From Flavobacteriaceae bacterium (GTDB lineage: Bacteria; Bacteroidota; Bacteroidia; Flavobacteriales; Flavobacteriaceae): a stretch of DNA of 35,535 bases. Position 1 is the stretch's first letter. Each line of letters opens with the position of its first letter. Both the position numbers and the translations under genes were made by a program. This document shows, one piece after another, positions 16,678 through 22,790 of the stretch. Under the pieces are notes generated by a model. That model did not search any database. It saw only the letters and a list, made by a program, of their open reading frames with translations, and was not told the DNA's origin. The stretch is taken from contig JABDPU010000255.1 in assembly GCA_013042625.1 (NCBI GenBank), positions 1-35,535 of the forward strand. Direction: 5' to 3'.

Positions 16678-17853
16678 ATGACTGATATCTATTTCTCTGA
16701 AGAACATGAAATGTTTCGCACCAGTCTCCAAAAGTTTCTGGAGAAAGAGGTGAAGCCTCATGTTGATAAATGGGAAGAATCGGGTTCCATAGATAGATTT
16801 ATCTGGAACCGGTTTGGAGAAATGGGGTACTTCGGACTACCATACCCCGAAGCATACGGAGGCCATGAATTGGATTTGTTTTACACGGTCATCCTTTTAG
16901 AAGAACTTCAAAAAGTGAATTCCGGTGGATTTGCAGCGGCCATTTGGGCACATACTTATCTGGCTATGACCCATCTCAATGCGGAAGGGAATCACCATAT
17001 CAAACAAGAGTATTTGGCTCCGAGTATTACCGGAGAAAAAATTGGATGCCTTGCCGTTAGTGAACCATTTGGGGGTAGTGATGTTGCAGGTATGCGAAGT
17101 ACGGCTGCCAGGCATGGGGAAACTTATATATTAAATGGTTCCAAAACCTTTATTACCAATGGATATTATTGCGATTATATGGTAGTAGCCGCAAAAACAA
17201 GCCCGGAATCAGGGAATAAAGGAATCAGCATGTTCGTGGTGGATAAGAACTCAAAAGGAGTTTCCGTTTCGAAATTAGATAAGTTGGGTTGGAGAGCTTC
17301 CGATACAGCCGAAATCGCCTTCGATAATTGTGAGGTTCCTGCAGAAAATTTGCTCGGTGAAGAAGGGAAGGGCTTTCCTTATATCATGCAACATTTTGCA
17401 TTAGAACGATTGTTGATGGCCATTAATGCACACGCCCGGGCAGATTTCGCACTCGAATATGCTAAGCAATATATGAGTGAACGGAAAACCTTTGGCAAAC
17501 ATTTGAATGAATACCAGGCTTTACGGCATAAGTATGCTGAGCGTTATGCTGAGATGGACATGTGTAAGATCTACAATTATAATGTAGCCTATAAACTGAA
17601 TAAAGGTGATTATCCGGTAAAGGAGGCGACAATTGCTAAACTGACTTCCACCAAGATGGCAGATGAGGTCATTTATGATTGCCTGCAATGGTTGGGTGGT
17701 TATGGTTATATGGAAGAGTATCCGATGGCAAGATTGTTCAGGGATAGCAGGCTGGGACCAATTGGTGGCGGAACCTCTGAAATACTCAGGGAGATCATTT
17801 CCAAAATGGTGATCGATGGTAAGGTATATAAGCCGGCAACACAAAAAAAATAA
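16678..17853 (+). CDS. acyl-CoA dehydrogenase family protein
   Basis: A 391-residue flavoprotein with the three-part acyl-CoA dehydrogenase layout: N-terminal helices, the middle beta domain with CLAVSEPFGGSDVAGMRSTA (FAD and substrate binding) and GSKTFITNG, and the C-terminal helices with RKTFGKHLNEYQALRHK and the signature QWLGGYGYMEEYPMARLFRD followed by GGGTSEI. It oxidises an acyl-CoA at the alpha-beta position and passes electrons to ETF. The chain length or branched-chain substrate cannot be told; the ending resembles short or branched-chain members. Full length for the family. It precedes rpsU by 71 bp and is probably transcribed separately. Confidence 0.93.
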   Translation: MTDIYFSEEHEMFRTSLQKFLEKEVKPHVDKWEESGSIDRFIWNRFGEMGYFGLPYPEAYGGHELDLFYTVILLEELQKVNSGGFAAAIWAHTYLAMTHLNAEGNHHIKQEYLAPSITGEKIGCLAVSEPFGGSDVAGMRSTAARHGETYILNGSKTFITNGYYCDYMVVAAKTSPESGNKGISMFVVDKNSKGVSVSKLDKLGWRASDTAEIAFDNCEVPAENLLGEEGKGFPYIMQHFALERLLMAINAHARADFALEYAKQYMSERKTFGKHLNEYQALRHKYAERYAEMDMCKIYNYNVAYKLNKGDYPVKEATIAKLTSTKMADEVIYDCLQWLGGYGYMEEYPMARLFRDSRLGPIGGGTSEILREIISKMVIDGKVYKPATQKK

Positions 17854-17859
17854 TTTGAA

Positions 17860-17889
17860 TTGCTAATTTTGAATTAGTTAGTATATTTG
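17860..17889 (+). promoter_or_regulatory. rpsU promoter
   Basis: TTG at 17860-17862 and TATATTTG at 17882-17889 are separated by 19 bp, a good match to the Bacteroidetes promoter consensus. Transcription would begin near 17895, giving a leader of about 30 nt that contains the strong ribosome binding site. Confidence 0.65.
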
Positions 17890-17908
17890 CCCCGGAAAAT
17901 TTTAAAGA

Positions 17909-17916
17909 GAGGAGGT
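17909..17916 (+). promoter_or_regulatory. strong Shine-Dalgarno sequence of rpsU
   Basis: GAGAGGAGGTT lies 9 nt before the rpsU ATG and can pair with at least seven bases of the 16S rRNA 3' end (AGGAGGT). No other gene in this window has such a site; neighbours have A/T-rich leaders. In Bacteroidetes the 16S tail is normally hidden by bS21 and partner proteins, and a strong site on the bS21 gene itself has been linked to autoregulation. Confidence 0.75.
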
Positions 17917-17924
17917 TAAGGCCT

Positions 17925-18119
17925 ATGTTGAAAATTCCGATAAAAGAAAGTGAAAATATAGATAGAGCATTGAAGCGTTTCAAACGAAAGTTTGATAAAA
18001 CAGGTACAATGCGTCAGTTGCGTGCTCGTAAGCAGTATACCAAGCCTTCTGTCAAGCGCAGGGCGATTGTTCAGAAAGCCGAGTATATTCAAAGCCTTCG
18101 CGATGCTGAAGACTTATAG
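17925..18119 (+). CDS. rpsU: 30S ribosomal protein bS21
   Basis: A 64-residue basic protein that matches bS21 along its length: MLKIPIKESENIDRALKRFK at the start, KRKFDKTGTMRQLRARKQY in the middle and PSVKRRAIVQKAEYIQSLRD at the end. It sits on the small subunit platform next to the 3' end of 16S rRNA. It has its own promoter and terminator, so it is a single-gene unit. Its ribosome binding site is unusually strong compared with every neighbour, which fits translational autoregulation by free bS21 (known for Flavobacteriia; here inferred from the sequence). Confidence 0.97.
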   Translation: MLKIPIKESENIDRALKRFKRKFDKTGTMRQLRARKQYTKPSVKRRAIVQKAEYIQSLRDAEDL

Positions 18120-18140
18120 TGAATAAAATAAATTTATATA

Positions 18141-18172
18141 AAATCCCGAACTGATCAGTTCGGGATTTTTTT
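18141..18172 (+). terminator. rpsU intrinsic terminator
   Basis: AAATCCCGAACTGA and TCAGTTCGGGATTT form a perfect 28-bp palindrome followed by a run of T, starting 21 bp after the rpsU stop. The self-complementary CTGATCAG centre forms the loop. The flanking A and T runs allow function in both directions, though no gene comes from the right. Confidence 0.85.
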
Positions 18173-18224
18173 ATGCCTTTATTAATTGTTTTGTAAATTT
18201 AAGTCGATCGAATTACAATACCGT

Positions 18225-19121
18225 ATGGCCTTCAAATCGTTCCTGGAGTATCTGGCTCTTGAAAAAAACTTCTCTGATCATACCATTAAAGCCTATGGTA
18301 CAGATTTAAATGCATTCAGCGATTTCTGCAAAAGCGATTTCCAGTTAAGCCATATCAAAGATGCCGATTACACTATTATCAGAAGCTGGATTATTGAATT
18401 GGTTGACAAAGGATTATCCAACAGGTCTGTTAATAGAAAAATAAGCGCACTAAATTCATTCTACAAATATCTGCAGAAGACAGGTGATGTTTTAATAAAT
18501 CCCCTGGCCAGGCATAAGGCATTGAAGACAGACAAGTCTGTTCAGGTTCCATTTTCTCAACAGGAAATGAAAACAGTTCTCGATGAACTGAATTTTGATG
18601 AATCATTTGAAGGGGTTCGGGATAAGGCCATTATTGAACTATTTTATTCCACCGGAATGCGACGTGCCGAATTAATAGAATTGAAGGTTACCGATATCGA
18701 CTTTTCAAATGCCCAGGTAAAAGTGACTGGAAAACGCAACAAAGAAAGGATAATTCCATTACTTCAGGGAGTTCTTAAAACACTGGGAAATTATTTGTCA
18801 GAGAGGAACGACTTAAAATTGATCCTTGACGATCAGAAACTGTTTTTAACGAAAAAAGGTGCCAAAATCTATGAAACTCTTGTTTACAGAATTATAAATA
18901 GTTATTTTAGTGAGGCATCGCATAAGGTTAAAAAGAGTCCACATATTATCAGGCACTCATTTGCGACCCACCTACTGAACCAGGGAGCAGACCTGAATGC
19001 GGTGAAAGAATTGCTGGGTCATTCCAGTCTGGCCGCCACCCAGGTATATACGCATAGTAGTATTGCCGAACTCAAAAAAGTGCATGCCAAGGCTCATCCC
19101 CGGCGAAAAAAGACCAAATAA
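18225..19121 (+). CDS. xerC: tyrosine recombinase XerC
   Basis: A 298-residue recombinase with an N-terminal SAM-like DNA-binding domain (FLEYLALEKNFSDHTIKAYG) and a C-terminal catalytic domain. Active-site residues visible: R146 in TGMRRAEL, K170 in GKRNKER, H240 and R243 in PHIIRHSFATHLL, H266 in LLGHSSL and nucleophile Y275 in QVYTH. With XerD it resolves chromosome dimers at dif. Its placement between rpsU and hpf is the usual one in Flavobacteriia and argues for the housekeeping XerC rather than a mobile-element integrase. The start is ATG at 18225 (MAFKSFLEYL); an upstream in-frame start at 18186 is less likely. Confidence 0.92.
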   Translation: MAFKSFLEYLALEKNFSDHTIKAYGTDLNAFSDFCKSDFQLSHIKDADYTIIRSWIIELVDKGLSNRSVNRKISALNSFYKYLQKTGDVLINPLARHKALKTDKSVQVPFSQQEMKTVLDELNFDESFEGVRDKAIIELFYSTGMRRAELIELKVTDIDFSNAQVKVTGKRNKERIIPLLQGVLKTLGNYLSERNDLKLILDDQKLFLTKKGAKIYETLVYRIINSYFSEASHKVKKSPHIIRHSFATHLLNQGADLNAVKELLGHSSLAATQVYTHSSIAELKKVHAKAHPRRKKTK

Positions 19122-19145
19122 ATTGTCTAACCTAAATCTGGACGT

Positions 19146-19448
19146 ATGAAAGTAAACACACAGTCTGTAAATTTTAATGCCGATCAGAAATTGATCGATT
19201 TTATCCAAAGACGCATGACTAAATTAAGTCAGTACTACGATAAAGTAGTGACTTCTGATGTGTTTTTAAAAGTTGAAAATACCAGTGAAAAAGAGAACAA
19301 AATTTTTGAGGCCAGAATCCATGTTCCTGGTGATAGTTTTGTTGTCAGAAAAGTATGTAAAACTTTCGAGGAAGGAGCAGATTCTGCTGCAAGTACACTT
19401 GAGAGACAGCTCATCAAACACAAGCAAAAAATACGAACCTATCTGTAA
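19146..19448 (+). CDS. hpf: ribosome hibernation-promoting factor, short form
   Basis: A 100-residue HPF/RaiA (YfiA-like) protein: MKVNTQSVNFNADQKLIDFI, RRMTKLSQYYDKV, and a C-terminal ASTLERQLIKHKQKIR helix. It binds the decoding region of the 30S subunit and stops translation when growth slows. The length corresponds to the short form without the dimerising C-terminal domain of long HPF. It starts 24 bp after xerC and is probably cotranscribed with it. Its transcript is likely stopped by the hairpin at 19503-19530. Confidence 0.92.
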   Translation: MKVNTQSVNFNADQKLIDFIQRRMTKLSQYYDKVVTSDVFLKVENTSEKENKIFEARIHVPGDSFVVRKVCKTFEEGADSAASTLERQLIKHKQKIRTYL

Positions 19449-19472
19449 TTCAATTTTTTCAGTAAAAAGGTT

Positions 19473-19501
19473 TTGAATAAAAAAATAAATCAATACATTT
19501 G
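19473..19501 (+). promoter_or_regulatory. promoter of the tRNA-tuf operon
   Basis: TTTTG at 19471-19475 and TACATTTG at 19494-19501 are spaced 18 bp apart (TTG to TA), the best Bacteroidetes promoter match in the window. Transcription would start near 19507, about 45 nt before tRNA-Thr(UGU), in the left arm of the adjacent terminator hairpin. Confidence 0.75.
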
Positions 19502-19502
19502 C

Positions 19503-19530
19503 AGTCCGTTAGAAATAGCGGACTTTTTTT
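19503..19530 (+). terminator. hpf terminator overlapping the tRNA operon start site
   Basis: AGTCCG (19503-19508) pairs with CGGACT (19519-19524), extended by two inner pairs, around a 6-nt loop and is followed by seven T residues. It can end transcripts that come from xerC-hpf. Transcripts initiated at the TACATTTG promoter would start inside the left arm and so may escape it. Confidence 0.7.
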
Positions 19531-19551
19531 ATATAAAAAGGTGGTCTAAAG

Positions 19552-19625
19552 GCCGATATAGCTCAGCTGGCTAGAGCAGCTGATTTGTAATCAGCAGGTC
19601 GTGGGTTCGAGTCCCTCTATCGGCT
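19552..19625 (+). tRNA. tRNA-Thr(UGU)
   Basis: Cloverleaf with acceptor GCCGATA/TATCGGC, discriminator T, D arm GCTC...GAGC, anticodon arm CTGAT-TTGTAAT-CAG with anticodon TGT, and T loop TTCGAGT. No CCA is encoded. It is the first of four tRNAs ahead of tuf, as in the E. coli thrU-tyrU-glyT-thrT-tufB operon. Its last 16 bases and 5 bases of trailer are repeated at 19691-19711. Confidence 0.95.
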
Positions 19626-19711
19626 CAGAAAGTAAAATTCAGGATAGTTAAACTAGGGACGAGAAGTTTATCCTGAGCGAGGTCGAAGGAAGTCCCTCTA
19701 TCGGCTCAGAA
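19626..19711. repeat. 3'-end copy element after tRNA-Thr(UGU)
   Basis: The 21 bases at 19610-19630 (end of tRNA-Thr plus trailer, core AGTCCCTCTATCGGCTCA) recur exactly at 19691-19711, period 81. Between them lie GATAG (19643-19647) and AGGGAC (19655-19660), which are inverse complements of CTATC and GTCCCT in the copy, then a core GACGAGAAGTTTATCCTGAG (19659-19678). The same core follows tRNA-Trp twice. The element encodes no protein. The whole can fold as a hairpin in which the downstream copy is one arm. Confidence 0.75.
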
Positions 19712-19742
19712 GTTCTAAAAAATATTGGAGTATTTAGAGTTT

Positions 19743-19825
19743 GGGGAGATACTCAAGCGGCCAACGAGGACAGACTGTAAATCTGTTGGTTTTTACCTTC
19801 GCAGGTTCGAATCCTGCTCTCCCCA
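19743..19825 (+). tRNA. tRNA-Tyr(GUA)
   Basis: Acceptor GGGGAGA pairs with TCTCCCC, discriminator A. Anticodon loop CTGTAAA has GTA. It has the long variable arm expected for tRNA-Tyr, so its length is 83 nt. No CCA is encoded. Unlike its neighbours, it is not followed by a recognisable copy of its own 3' end. Confidence 0.95.
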
Positions 19826-19870
19826 CTTTTTTAGTGGATTTAACCGGAGTATAAAAAGGAAAAAATCCAG

Positions 19871-19878
19871 TAAATTTG
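19871..19878 (+). promoter_or_regulatory. possible internal -7 box TAAATTTG
   Basis: TAAATTTG matches TAnnTTTG and lies 39 bp before tRNA-Gly. No TTG -33 box is seen at the right distance, so an internal promoter is possible but weakly supported. Confidence 0.3.
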
Positions 19879-19916
19879 CAAATAAACCGGATCGAACTCT
19901 AAACTAAAAAGAATAA

Positions 19917-19989
19917 GCGGGAGTAGCTCAGTTGGTAGAGCGTCAGCCTTCCAAGCTGAATGTCGCCGGTTCGAACCCGGTCTCCCGCT
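19917..19989 (+). tRNA. tRNA-Gly(UCC)
   Basis: Acceptor GCGGGAG/CTCCCGC, discriminator T, anticodon arm CAGC-CTTCCAA-GCTG with TCC, T arm CCGG-TTCGAAC-CCGG. No CCA is encoded. It is followed directly by a diverged copy of its own 3' two thirds. Confidence 0.95.
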
Positions 19990-19993
19990 CAAA

Positions 19994-20043
19994 AGCGTTA
20001 GCTTTGGGCTGAACGTCGTCACGTTTAACGTGATCACCCGCTC
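19994..20043 (+). pseudogene. diverged partial copy of tRNA-Gly(UCC)
   Basis: AGCGTTAGCTTTGGGCTGAA aligns with AGCGTCAGCCTTCCAAGCTG of the tRNA (two bases deleted in the anticodon loop), and the rest continues in register through the T arm to CACCCGCTCA against CTCCCGCTCA. The T stem has changed on both sides (TCACG/CGTGA in place of CCGG/CCGG), so pairing is kept. The 5' acceptor strand and D arm are missing, so it cannot be a working tRNA. Confidence 0.65.
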
Positions 20044-20052
20044 AGAATTTAA

Positions 20053-20124
20053 GCCGGTGTAGCTCAGGGGTAGAGCGTTTCCTTGGTAAGGAAGAGGTCA
20101 CGGGTTCAAATCCCGTCATTGGCT
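20053..20124 (+). tRNA. tRNA-Thr(GGU)
   Basis: Acceptor GCCGGTG pairs with CATTGGC (two G-U pairs), discriminator T. Anticodon arm TTTCC-TTGGTAA-GGAAG gives anticodon GGT. T loop TTCAAAT. No CCA is encoded. It is the last tRNA before tuf. Its 3' end is repeated at 20215-20237. Confidence 0.93.
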
Positions 20125-20237
20125 CGAAAATGAGGGACTTGAAAGGAACTCAAGGAAAATAAAATATTGAAGTGAATGAGTGACCAAGGTCACGCCTGCC
20201 TGCCGGCAGGCAGGGGTTCAAATCCCGTCATTGGCTC
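20125..20237. repeat. 3'-end copy element after tRNA-Thr(GGU), split by a palindrome
   Basis: The tRNA reads GGTCACG then GGTTCAAATCCC onward to CATTGGCTC. The copy reads GGTCACG (20188-20194), then the perfect palindrome CCTGCCTGCCGGCAGGCAGG (20195-20214), then the same GGTTCAAATCCC...CATTGGCTC (20215-20237). The palindrome is thus a clean 20-bp insertion into a duplicated tRNA fragment. Right after the tRNA, 20126-20145 holds AATGA, GGGA and TTGAA in the order and orientation of an inverse copy of the same 3' end. Confidence 0.75.
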
Positions 20238-20297
20238 TTATTTTTGAAATAATAATTTGAACACTAATATTATATAACTAAGATTAAAATTTAAATC

Positions 20298-21485
20298 ATG
20301 GCAAAGGAAACTTTTGATCGTTCCAAACCGCACTTGAATATAGGTACTATTGGACACGTAGATCATGGTAAGACTACATTGACTGCCGCTATTACAAAAG
20401 TATTGGCAGAGAAGGGTTTATCAGAAGCACGCGAATTCGATTCAATCGATAATGCTCCTGAAGAAAAAGAAAGAGGTATTACAATTAATACCGCTCACGT
20501 TGAATACCAAACGGCTAATCGCCACTACGCACACGTTGATTGTCCAGGTCACGCCGATTACGTTAAGAATATGGTAACTGGTGCGGCTCAGATGGATGGT
20601 GCAATCCTTGTGGTTGCTGCTACAGATGGTCCGATGCCACAAACCAGAGAGCACATCCTTTTAGGACGTCAGGTGGGAATTCCACGTATTGTAGTGTTCT
20701 TGAATAAGGTTGATATGGTTGATGACGATGAACTTCTTGAACTAGTTGAGATGGAAGTTAGAGAATTGTTATCATTCTACGATTATGACGGTGACAATAG
20801 CCCTGTTATTTCTGGTTCTGCACTTGGTGCATTAAACGGTGAAGACAAATGGGTTGACACTGTTATGGAGCTTATGGATGCTGTTGACACTTGGATCGAG
20901 CTGCCTGAGCGTGATGTAGATAAGCCATTCTTGATGCCTATCGAAGACGTATTCTCAATTACAGGTCGTGGTACTGTTGCAACAGGACGTATTGAAACGG
21001 GTGTTGCTAATACGGGAGATGGTGTTGATATCATCGGTATGGGAGCTGAGAAATTGACCTCTACTGTTACTGGTGTTGAAATGTTCCGTAAGATCCTTGA
21101 TCGCGGTGAAGCCGGTGATAATGTAGGAATCCTATTGAGAGGTATTGAGAAAACTGAAATCCGTCGTGGTATGGTAATCTGTCACCCAGGTTCAATCACA
21201 CCACACGCAAAGTTTAAAGCTGAAGTCTATATTCTTAAGAAAGAAGAAGGTGGTCGTCATACACCATTCCACAATAACTATCGTCCACAGTTCTACGTTC
21301 GTACAACCGACGTAACTGGTAATATCGTATTACCTGATGGAGTTGAAATGGTTATGCCTGGTGATAACTTGACGATTACAGTTGATCTTATCCAGCCAAT
21401 TGCATTGAATGTTGGACTTCGTTTCGCAATTCGTGAAGGTGGTCGTACAGTTGGTGCAGGTCAGGTTACTGAGATTTTAGACTAA
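20298..21485 (+). CDS. tuf: elongation factor Tu
   Basis: A 395-residue GTPase that brings aminoacyl-tRNA to the ribosome. G motifs are all present: GHVDHGKT (19-26), the switch I region [13 protein letters not shown] (58-70), DCPGH (81-85) and NKVD (136-139). The domain 2 and 3 hallmarks are also present ([32 protein letters not shown]). Length is normal. It lies 60 bp after the copy element of tRNA-Thr(GGU) and is probably transcribed with the four upstream tRNAs. The leader is A/T rich with no Shine-Dalgarno sequence. Codon use is biased toward common codons, as expected of a highly expressed gene. Confidence 0.98.
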   Translation: MAKETFDRSKPHLNIGTIGHVDHGKTTLTAAITKVLAEKGLSEAREFDSIDNAPEEKERGITINTAHVEYQTANRHYAHVDCPGHADYVKNMVTGAAQMDGAILVVAATDGPMPQTREHILLGRQVGIPRIVVFLNKVDMVDDDELLELVEMEVRELLSFYDYDGDNSPVISGSALGALNGEDKWVDTVMELMDAVDTWIELPERDVDKPFLMPIEDVFSITGRGTVATGRIETGVANTGDGVDIIGMGAEKLTSTVTGVEMFRKILDRGEAGDNVGILLRGIEKTEIRRGMVICHPGSITPHAKFKAEVYILKKEEGGRHTPFHNNYRPQFYVRTTDVTGNIVLPDGVEMVMPGDNLTITVDLIQPIALNVGLRFAIREGGRTVGAGQVTEILD

Positions 21486-21498
21486 ACAATAAGTTTAC

Positions 21499-21549
21499 AA
21501 TACAAAGTGAAGGTATTCCGGAATTTTACGGAATGCCTTGACTTGTATT
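21499..21549 (+). terminator. large stem-loop after tuf
   Basis: Outer stem AATACAA/TTGTATT (7 bp), a small internal loop, and inner stem AAGGTATTCCG/CGGAATGCCTT (11 bp with one G-U pair) around an 8-nt loop. No U-tract follows, so it may act as an RNA processing or 3'-end stabilising structure rather than an intrinsic terminator. It begins 14 bp after the tuf stop. Confidence 0.55.
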
Positions 21550-21558
21550 ACGGGTTTA

Positions 21559-21578
21559 CCTGTCTGCCGACAGGCGGG
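21559..21578. repeat. palindromic repeat related to the one at 20195
   Basis: CCTGTCTGCCGACAGGCGGG differs from CCTGCCTGCCGGCAGGCAGG at three positions. Two of the differences are a paired change (C-G to T-A) that preserves the CCTGYC/GRCAGG stem. It is followed by small hairpins GCTCA-ATAC-TGAGC and AAGAGC/GCTCTT (to 21645) before tRNA-Trp. Confidence 0.6.
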
Positions 21579-21653
21579 GCTCAATACTGAGCGATCAAAA
21601 ACAGGCGAATTCAAAAATAAGGAAGAGCCTTTTATAAAGCTCTTTCAGGGTTT

Positions 21654-21726
21654 ACGGGTTTAGCTCAGTTGGTAGAGCACTGGTCTCCAAAACCAGGTGT
21701 CGGGAGTTCGAGTCTCTCAACCCGTG
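21654..21726 (+). tRNA. tRNA-Trp(CCA)
   Basis: Acceptor ACGGGTT/AACCCGT, discriminator G, anticodon arm CTGGT-CTCCAAA-ACCAG with anticodon CCA, T loop TTCGAGT. No 3' CCA is encoded. A tRNA-Trp between tuf and secE is found in many bacterial phyla. Its 3' end is repeated twice downstream. Confidence 0.95.
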
Positions 21727-21935
21727 CGAAAGTATAAAGGGAGCACTTTTCAAGAGACGAGAAGTTTATCCCGAGCGGTGTCGAGGGGAGTCTCTCAACC
21801 CGTGCGAAAGTATTAAGGGAGCACTTTTCAAGAGACGAGAAGTTTATCCCGAGCATTATTGAGAAACAAAACATGTTTTGTTTCGAAGATACAAACCGAA
21901 GGTTGACGAGGAGAGTCTCTCAAACCATGCGAAGT
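21727..21935. repeat. two tandem 3'-end copy elements after tRNA-Trp
   Basis: AGTCTCTCAACCCGTGCGAA, the end of tRNA-Trp plus trailer, occurs at 21711 and 21789, and in decayed form at 21914. The first two units match at 65 of 66 positions (21711-21776 and 21789-21854), period 78. Each contains GCACTTTTCAAGAGAC, a diverged inverse copy of GTCTCTCAACCCGTGC, then GACGAGAAGTTTATCCCGAG, the same core as after tRNA-Thr(UGU). The second unit is longer by about 47 bp; the extra part holds a perfect 22-bp palindrome at 21863-21884 (GAAACAAAACA and its inverse). Confidence 0.75.
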
Positions 21936-21962
21936 GAAAAGGATAATTAAAGAATAGCAATA

Positions 21963-22148
21963 ATGATCGATTATATCAAAGAATCATTTGAAGAACTAAA
22001 GAATCATGTTTCATGGCCAAACTGGGCTGATGCTCAAAATCTGACCGTGATCGTGGCCATCTTCTCAATCATTTTTTCATTGGCTATTTGGGGAGTAGAT
22101 ACCGTTTTTGGAAGGGTAGTAGAAATGTATTACGATCTATTAAGCTAA
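21963..22148 (+). CDS. secE: preprotein translocase subunit SecE
   Basis: A 61-residue protein with the SecE core: an amphipathic helix (YIKESFEELKNHVSWPNWAD) and one transmembrane helix (LTVIVAIFSIIFSLAIWGVD). It clamps SecY in the inner membrane translocon. The short one-helix form is normal outside the Proteobacteria. It begins 28 bp after the decayed tRNA-Trp copy and is followed 12 bp later by nusG, its usual partner. Confidence 0.95.
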   Translation: MIDYIKESFEELKNHVSWPNWADAQNLTVIVAIFSIIFSLAIWGVDTVFGRVVEMYYDLLS

Positions 22149-22160
22149 TTGGGAATAGTC

Positions 22161-22718
22161 ATGGCAGACCAGGGGATAGAGAAAAAATGGTACGTGGTTA
22201 GAGCGGTAAGCGGCCAGGAAAACAAGATCAAGACCTATATCGAGAATGAAATCGGACGATTAGGCCTGGAAGATTATGTAGAAGAAGTACTCGTACCAAC
22301 TGAGAAAGTTATCCAAATCAGGAATGGTAAAAAAATAAACAAGGAAAAAGTTTATTTCCCGGGATATATCATGATTAAAGCAAACCTTAGTGGTGAGATT
22401 CCTCACATAATTAAGGCGATTACCAATGTAATAGGTTTCCTTGGTGAAACCAAAGGTGGTGACCCGGTGCCATTAAGGCCGGCTGAGGTTAACAGGATGC
22501 TCGGAAAAGTTGACGAGCTTTCCCTTGAAGCCGATGCGAATGTTGCTATTCCATATATAGTTGGAGAAACGGTGAAGGTTATTGACGGACCATTTAATGG
22601 CTTCGACGGAACCATTGAAAAAATCAATGAAGAGAAACGCAAGCTCGAGGTCATGGTGAAGATCTTCGGAAGGAAGACCCCATTGGAATTGAGCTATATG
22701 CAGGTTGAAAAAGTATAA
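22161..22718 (+). CDS. nusG: transcription termination/antitermination protein NusG
   Basis: A 185-residue protein with an NGN domain (KKWYVVRAVSGQENKIKTYI, EVLVPTEKVIQIRNGKK, YFPGYIMIKA) and a C-terminal KOW domain (VKVIDGPFNGFDGTIEKINE). It binds RNA polymerase and couples it to ribosomes or Rho. The start is ATG at 22161 (MADQGIEKKW); a TTG 12 bp upstream is in frame but would sit directly against the secE stop. Cotranscribed with secE. Confidence 0.96.
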   Translation: MADQGIEKKWYVVRAVSGQENKIKTYIENEIGRLGLEDYVEEVLVPTEKVIQIRNGKKINKEKVYFPGYIMIKANLSGEIPHIIKAITNVIGFLGETKGGDPVPLRPAEVNRMLGKVDELSLEADANVAIPYIVGETVKVIDGPFNGFDGTIEKINEEKRKLEVMVKIFGRKTPLELSYMQVEKV

Positions 22719-22790
22719 AAAATTGTTACATATATAAAGACGTGCTTTACGCTTCCAATTTTAAGGCATGTCAAATTTAAATGTTTAAAA

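Noticed and set aside
19610-19711. Repeated tRNA 3' ends read as attL/attR of an integrated mobile element
   Set aside because: The segment between the repeats is only about 60 bp and holds no gene. The nearby xerC is the housekeeping recombinase in its usual location. Serial copies and inverse arms do not fit a simple integration.
19725-20037. Short open frames across tRNA-Tyr and tRNA-Gly
   Set aside because: They are read through tRNA genes and have no independent support.
19994-20043. A sixth functional tRNA after tRNA-Gly
   Set aside because: The 5' acceptor strand and D arm are missing and the anticodon loop has lost two bases, so no cloverleaf can form.
21665-21874. Minus-strand open frame with an internal peptide repeat over tRNA-Trp and its copies
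   Set aside because: The repeat in the peptide merely reflects the DNA repeats and the frame covers a tRNA gene.
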